A DNA stretch of 64,000 nt, taken from positions 29,219,848 through 29,283,847 of the forward strand of contig NC_079512.1 of assembly GCF_000801105.2 (NCBI RefSeq), written 5' to 3'. Source of the DNA: Raphanus sativus (lineage: Eukaryota > Streptophyta > Magnoliopsida > Brassicales > Brassicaceae). The translations under genes and the position numbers were made by a program. The notes beneath the pieces were generated by a model. That model made no database searches. It saw only the letters and a program-made list of their open reading frames with translations, and was not told where the DNA came from. Below are positions 61,208 to 64,000 of this stretch, in pieces (position 1 is the first letter of the stretch; each line of letters opens with the position of its first letter).

Positions 61208-61722
61208 TTGTGATGAAGAGCTGCTGCAATTGTGATGAGAGCTGCTGCAATTGTGATGAGAGCTGTGACAGAACATTGCCAAGACTGGCAGAACCGTTGT
61301 TTGCACCATTCACCAGCCAGGCGAATATATCTTCGAAGCATTTGATGACGTAAAAAGTCAACAAAATAACAGTCATTACACTTTTAAAGTCTTCTCTCTG
61401 AAGCACATTATGTGATTTCTGTTTCAGCTAGTTCTGATTAAAAATGGAGGACAGGTTATCTATCTACCAAGGACCTCTTGGACAACGTTCACGCAAAGTT
61501 TTTTAATACTTTATGTTCAGTTTCTATATTAATACTGAAACTGATGCACATGCTCATTCTTTATTTACGAACGATAATATTGAATTCCAGAGCATTCCTG
61601 GAGTTCCGAAAATGAAAGAGAATACTAATCCGACCACTTGGCTACTAAGTACCACTTTTAAGTCACCAGAGGACGTGTTGATTCGGCACAAATTTACAAG
61701 GACTCGGCTAAGTCTATAAACA
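61208..61722 (+). pseudogene. Relic of an ABCG/PDR-type ABC transporter gene
   Basis: Ordered pieces of the first nucleotide-binding domain of full-size ABCG transporters are visible. They are AAAIVMR (twice, through a 21-base tandem duplication), [14 protein letters not shown] with the H-loop histidine, and IFEAFDD. After a preserved intron (about 61347-61427, GT to CAG) come LVLIKNGGQVIY and, in another frame, EFQSIPGVPKMKENTNPTTWLL. Frame changes and deletions (for example after NGGQVIY) show it is dead; the remainder of the 1,400-residue protein is absent. Arabidopsis has a cluster of such transporters shortly after FH3 (At4g15215 and neighbours as I recall), so this is probably the lost counterpart. 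Confidence 0.78.
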
Positions 61723-61828
61723 AGTATTGCCTAACACTTTCGAGACCTGCCTGAACCAGTTATTGATGAGACCAACAACTTCAGGATCAGAAGGAATAAT
61801 CACCTCTTCTCGAAACGCTTAAACAGGC

Positions 61829-62127
61829 ATGTTTTAATAAGCTACTCATATGTTTCATGTATATCTTGACAAACCAAAATTGTAAGATTTGATCGAAATG
61901 ATATGTTTCCTAAACACTGGCTAGCTTGTTGAATTTTGTAAAAAGGTTTTATTCTTTCTAATTAGTAAATCAAAATTATTTTTCTCAGTACAGAAAAACT
62001 GCCCTACTATACATTTCTGACAAGTGTTTTGTATTAAGACTCAACATTGTTGCATCTAGTTTATTGCGTGTGAACTTTTAACGTCAATATGTGGGAAAGT
62101 AAATCTGACTCTTTTTTTCTTAAAATT
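61829..62127. repeat. Local direct duplication, copy B
   Basis: Partner of 59553-59934, about 2.3 kb downstream in the same orientation. It matches the target region of the non-LTR insertion (GACTCTTTTTTTCTTAAAAT) but without the inserted sequence. Confidence 0.7.
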
Positions 62128-63686
62128 AAAGTCACGCCCAAAATATAAGCCAAAGAAAACAGAGTTCCGTTTATGAAAACAACACACGAAAACACATCTT
62201 AAATCCTAAAAGAGAAGAACAGCTAGATGCGACACCTAGGGTAAGATAAGATTGTAATCTTCCATGTCTTGTAACACTCCTCCCTAGAGAATTTTCCTAT
62301 TTGAATTCACAGTGTATGACCCTTTGACATATGAGCTTGATATCTTGGCCACTATGTGCTCTTAGTAATTGCTTCGAAACAGCTTGAGAATCCACCGCAA
62401 ATATCACATCAATAAAGTGAAGAAGATCTCTTGAACACTTTGAAGCGTCAACCTTCTCGAGCATGATACCATAACTGTCTGGGGCTAACCAATCTCCACT
62501 ACTGTGTAAGATTTTTATTCCTCCAATATGTGCTAATATTGCATTTGAATCCTTTGAAAATTCCCTCACTGCCACTTCATTATGTTGTGCGTTTGTACCT
62601 GGATTATTAACTGAAACTAGCGTGTGCTATGATTAGGTTATGCTACGGTTTTGTTGTAGAAGAAAAATAAACTATGCTATGATTTATATTCTCTCTACTC
62701 TCCATGTGCAACTAACAAGCCACTTATATATGAGCAATACCATGGAAACCTAGTTTCCTCTGACGCTCCTCCACATGTGTCTCTTGTACCGATTCATTTA
62801 ATGAACAACTCGCCTCTATCATCTTGTTTTCATTAATCGACAAAATGCCTTCTGCTTTTGTTTTATGGTAGCAACAACGGCAATATCCTTGTGGTCTTGC
62901 ATCTTGAGTTAACATGTGATCTTATCCTTAAGCTTGTAGACTTTAAAAAAAAAAAATTCTATCTTCATTATTATTTATACAACAGAAGTGGGTTTCTACT
63001 CCTCATATATACACACGACAGATTCATTAATTTAACATTGGTTCGTTTAGAACAGAGTCATTTGAGTTTTGTATTTATTGCACATGAAAATTACCTAGAC
63101 GGACTAGCGGAATCACTCAAAGCTGAGGGGGCCAAGTCACAAGTGGCATCCAGAAAGCTGATCATAAGAGCATCTTTATTGCTGAAGTATCTAAGCTGAT
63201 CAATTAAATTAATGACTATTGTAATAACATTTAAATTAACTCTTAATGTATAAAAAGAAATTAAGCTATTTGTATGTTGACAAGTGTTATTAGGGAAAAA
63301 AAGTGTTATTAGGGGTTCTAAAGAGTCCCATAATATATAGATGAGATAATTTTGCTTGTCTCTCTCTCCTAATATCTTATTTTCTTTTGTTACTTATATA
63401 CTCATTATCTATGGATGGAGTTGTTCTAAGCTTTTCACATTTGTTTTCGAAAAAAAGGAAAGGTGTGTTGGTGTTCTAAAACGATGGAATCATGTCTTTT
63501 GGACGAGAATTACAGAATCATGTTTTCAGAGTCATCATTCACCAACTGTTTGTTTTCCATTAACTTTTTCGATAAACGATAATTCTTTACTAATTTGGGT
63601 TCCATTCTAGTGGGTCCTGCGCATTAACATCTCATTCCGAAGCCATTTAGGTCCCTATTGGCGTTTTTACTTTAAAAACTAGAAAC
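62128..63686. other. Unassigned intergenic DNA with open frames
   Basis: A minus-strand frame at 62297-62575 encodes 92 residues (for example HSSGDWLAPDSYGIMLEKVD) that look protein-like in composition but match no family I know. A second minus frame at 62724-62915 contains CRCCYHK. They may be decayed transposon pieces or remnants of a gene. The remainder is AT-rich. Confidence 0.35.
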
Positions 63687-64000
63687 TTTTTTTTTTTTTT
63701 TTTGTCGACAGTATTACAGACTCAAGTAGATTCTGTATACCAAACTGGTTGCTCTGTATCCATATGGACCGTAAACGACGATTGTTGCCTCACACCACGT
63801 GCTAAGCGATCCGCCATAATGTTTTGCGTCCTTGATATATGAATAATCTCCGAGCTATTGAAACTCCTTTTAAGACTCCTGATGTCTTCTAAATAACTTG
63901 CAAAAGCCGGCCATTCTTCAGGTTCCGAAACCATCTTTACCAGTTTAGAACAATCCGTTGCAAATGTAACATTATATTGCCGCAAATTCCGCATGCATTC
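63687..64000 (-). mobile_element. 3' end of a LINE retrotransposon (RNase H-like end and poly(A))
   Basis: A run of 17 T at 63687-63703 is a poly(A) tail on the minus strand. Upstream of it in that orientation, an open frame (63994 down to 63722) reaches the window edge. It encodes an RNase H-like end: VTFATDCSKLVKMVSEPEEW, then SEIIHISRTQNIMADRLARG. This is the C-terminal RNase H domain typical of crucifer LINE polyproteins, with the Asp of ATDCS and the final conserved Asp in MADRLA. The element continues beyond the window, so its state and length are unknown. Confidence 0.8.

Overview
This is a nuclear window from a plant of the mustard family, most likely a Brassica or a close relative. 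The evidence is AT-rich intergenic DNA, short introns with GT-AG borders, and many MITEs and retroelements. The intact genes also fall in the order I recall for one block of Arabidopsis thaliana chromosome 4, roughly At4g15020 to At4g15215. That assignment is recognition from protein sequence and gene order, not a database search.

Layout, left to right. A domesticated hAT-transposase-like gene with a BED zinc finger (415-3012, +) is followed by an FRA10AC1-type splicing-factor homologue (3937-5942, +). A broken subtilase (6124-6890, -) and a neprosin-domain secreted protein (7007-8873, -) come next. Four kb of repeat-rich DNA with a Stowaway-like MITE then leads to an F-box/LRR/FBD gene (12959-14437, +) and a DHHC S-acyltransferase (15370-18535, -). 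Relics of a FAR1-like gene and a LigB-like dioxygenase gene (19833-21546, +) sit where the intact genes stand in Arabidopsis. A VQ-motif gene (22500-23048, +) precedes almost 5 kb of AT-rich DNA containing a Helitron 3' end, and then CCT2 (27927-29397, +).

From 30940 to 36187 lies a PIF/Harbinger-type DNA transposon of about 5.2 kb with TAA target duplications. It carries three same-strand genes: a GRF zinc-finger protein with a hydrophobic tail, a Myb/SANT protein, and a DDE transposase broken by one stop and one frameshift. Two small TTA-flanked relatives follow, at 37778-38414 and as a near-perfect foldback at 38442-38718. Next are a hybrid proline-rich cell-wall protein (39408-40331, +) and the 19-exon histone H3K4 methyltransferase gene ATXR3/SDG2 (43215-53216, +).

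Between the convergent genes ATXR3 and FH3 sits a 2,564-bp Ty3/Gypsy chromovirus-type derivative (53529-56092). Its two 381-bp LTRs look identical, it has a 5-bp target duplication (CTTGG), and an internal deletion has removed gag, protease and reverse transcriptase. The type I formin FH3 (56218-59205, -) follows. The right end holds a short non-LTR insertion with a 19-bp target duplication, an ABCG/PDR transporter relic, a diverged local duplication, and the 3' end of a LINE running off the window.

The intact genes are not an operon. They are independent eukaryotic genes for chromatin, lipid, cytoskeleton, wall and protein-turnover functions. I reconstructed exon structures by hand from homology and splice-site logic. 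Every multi-exon model below closes in a single frame, which is an internal check but not proof of transcript structure.
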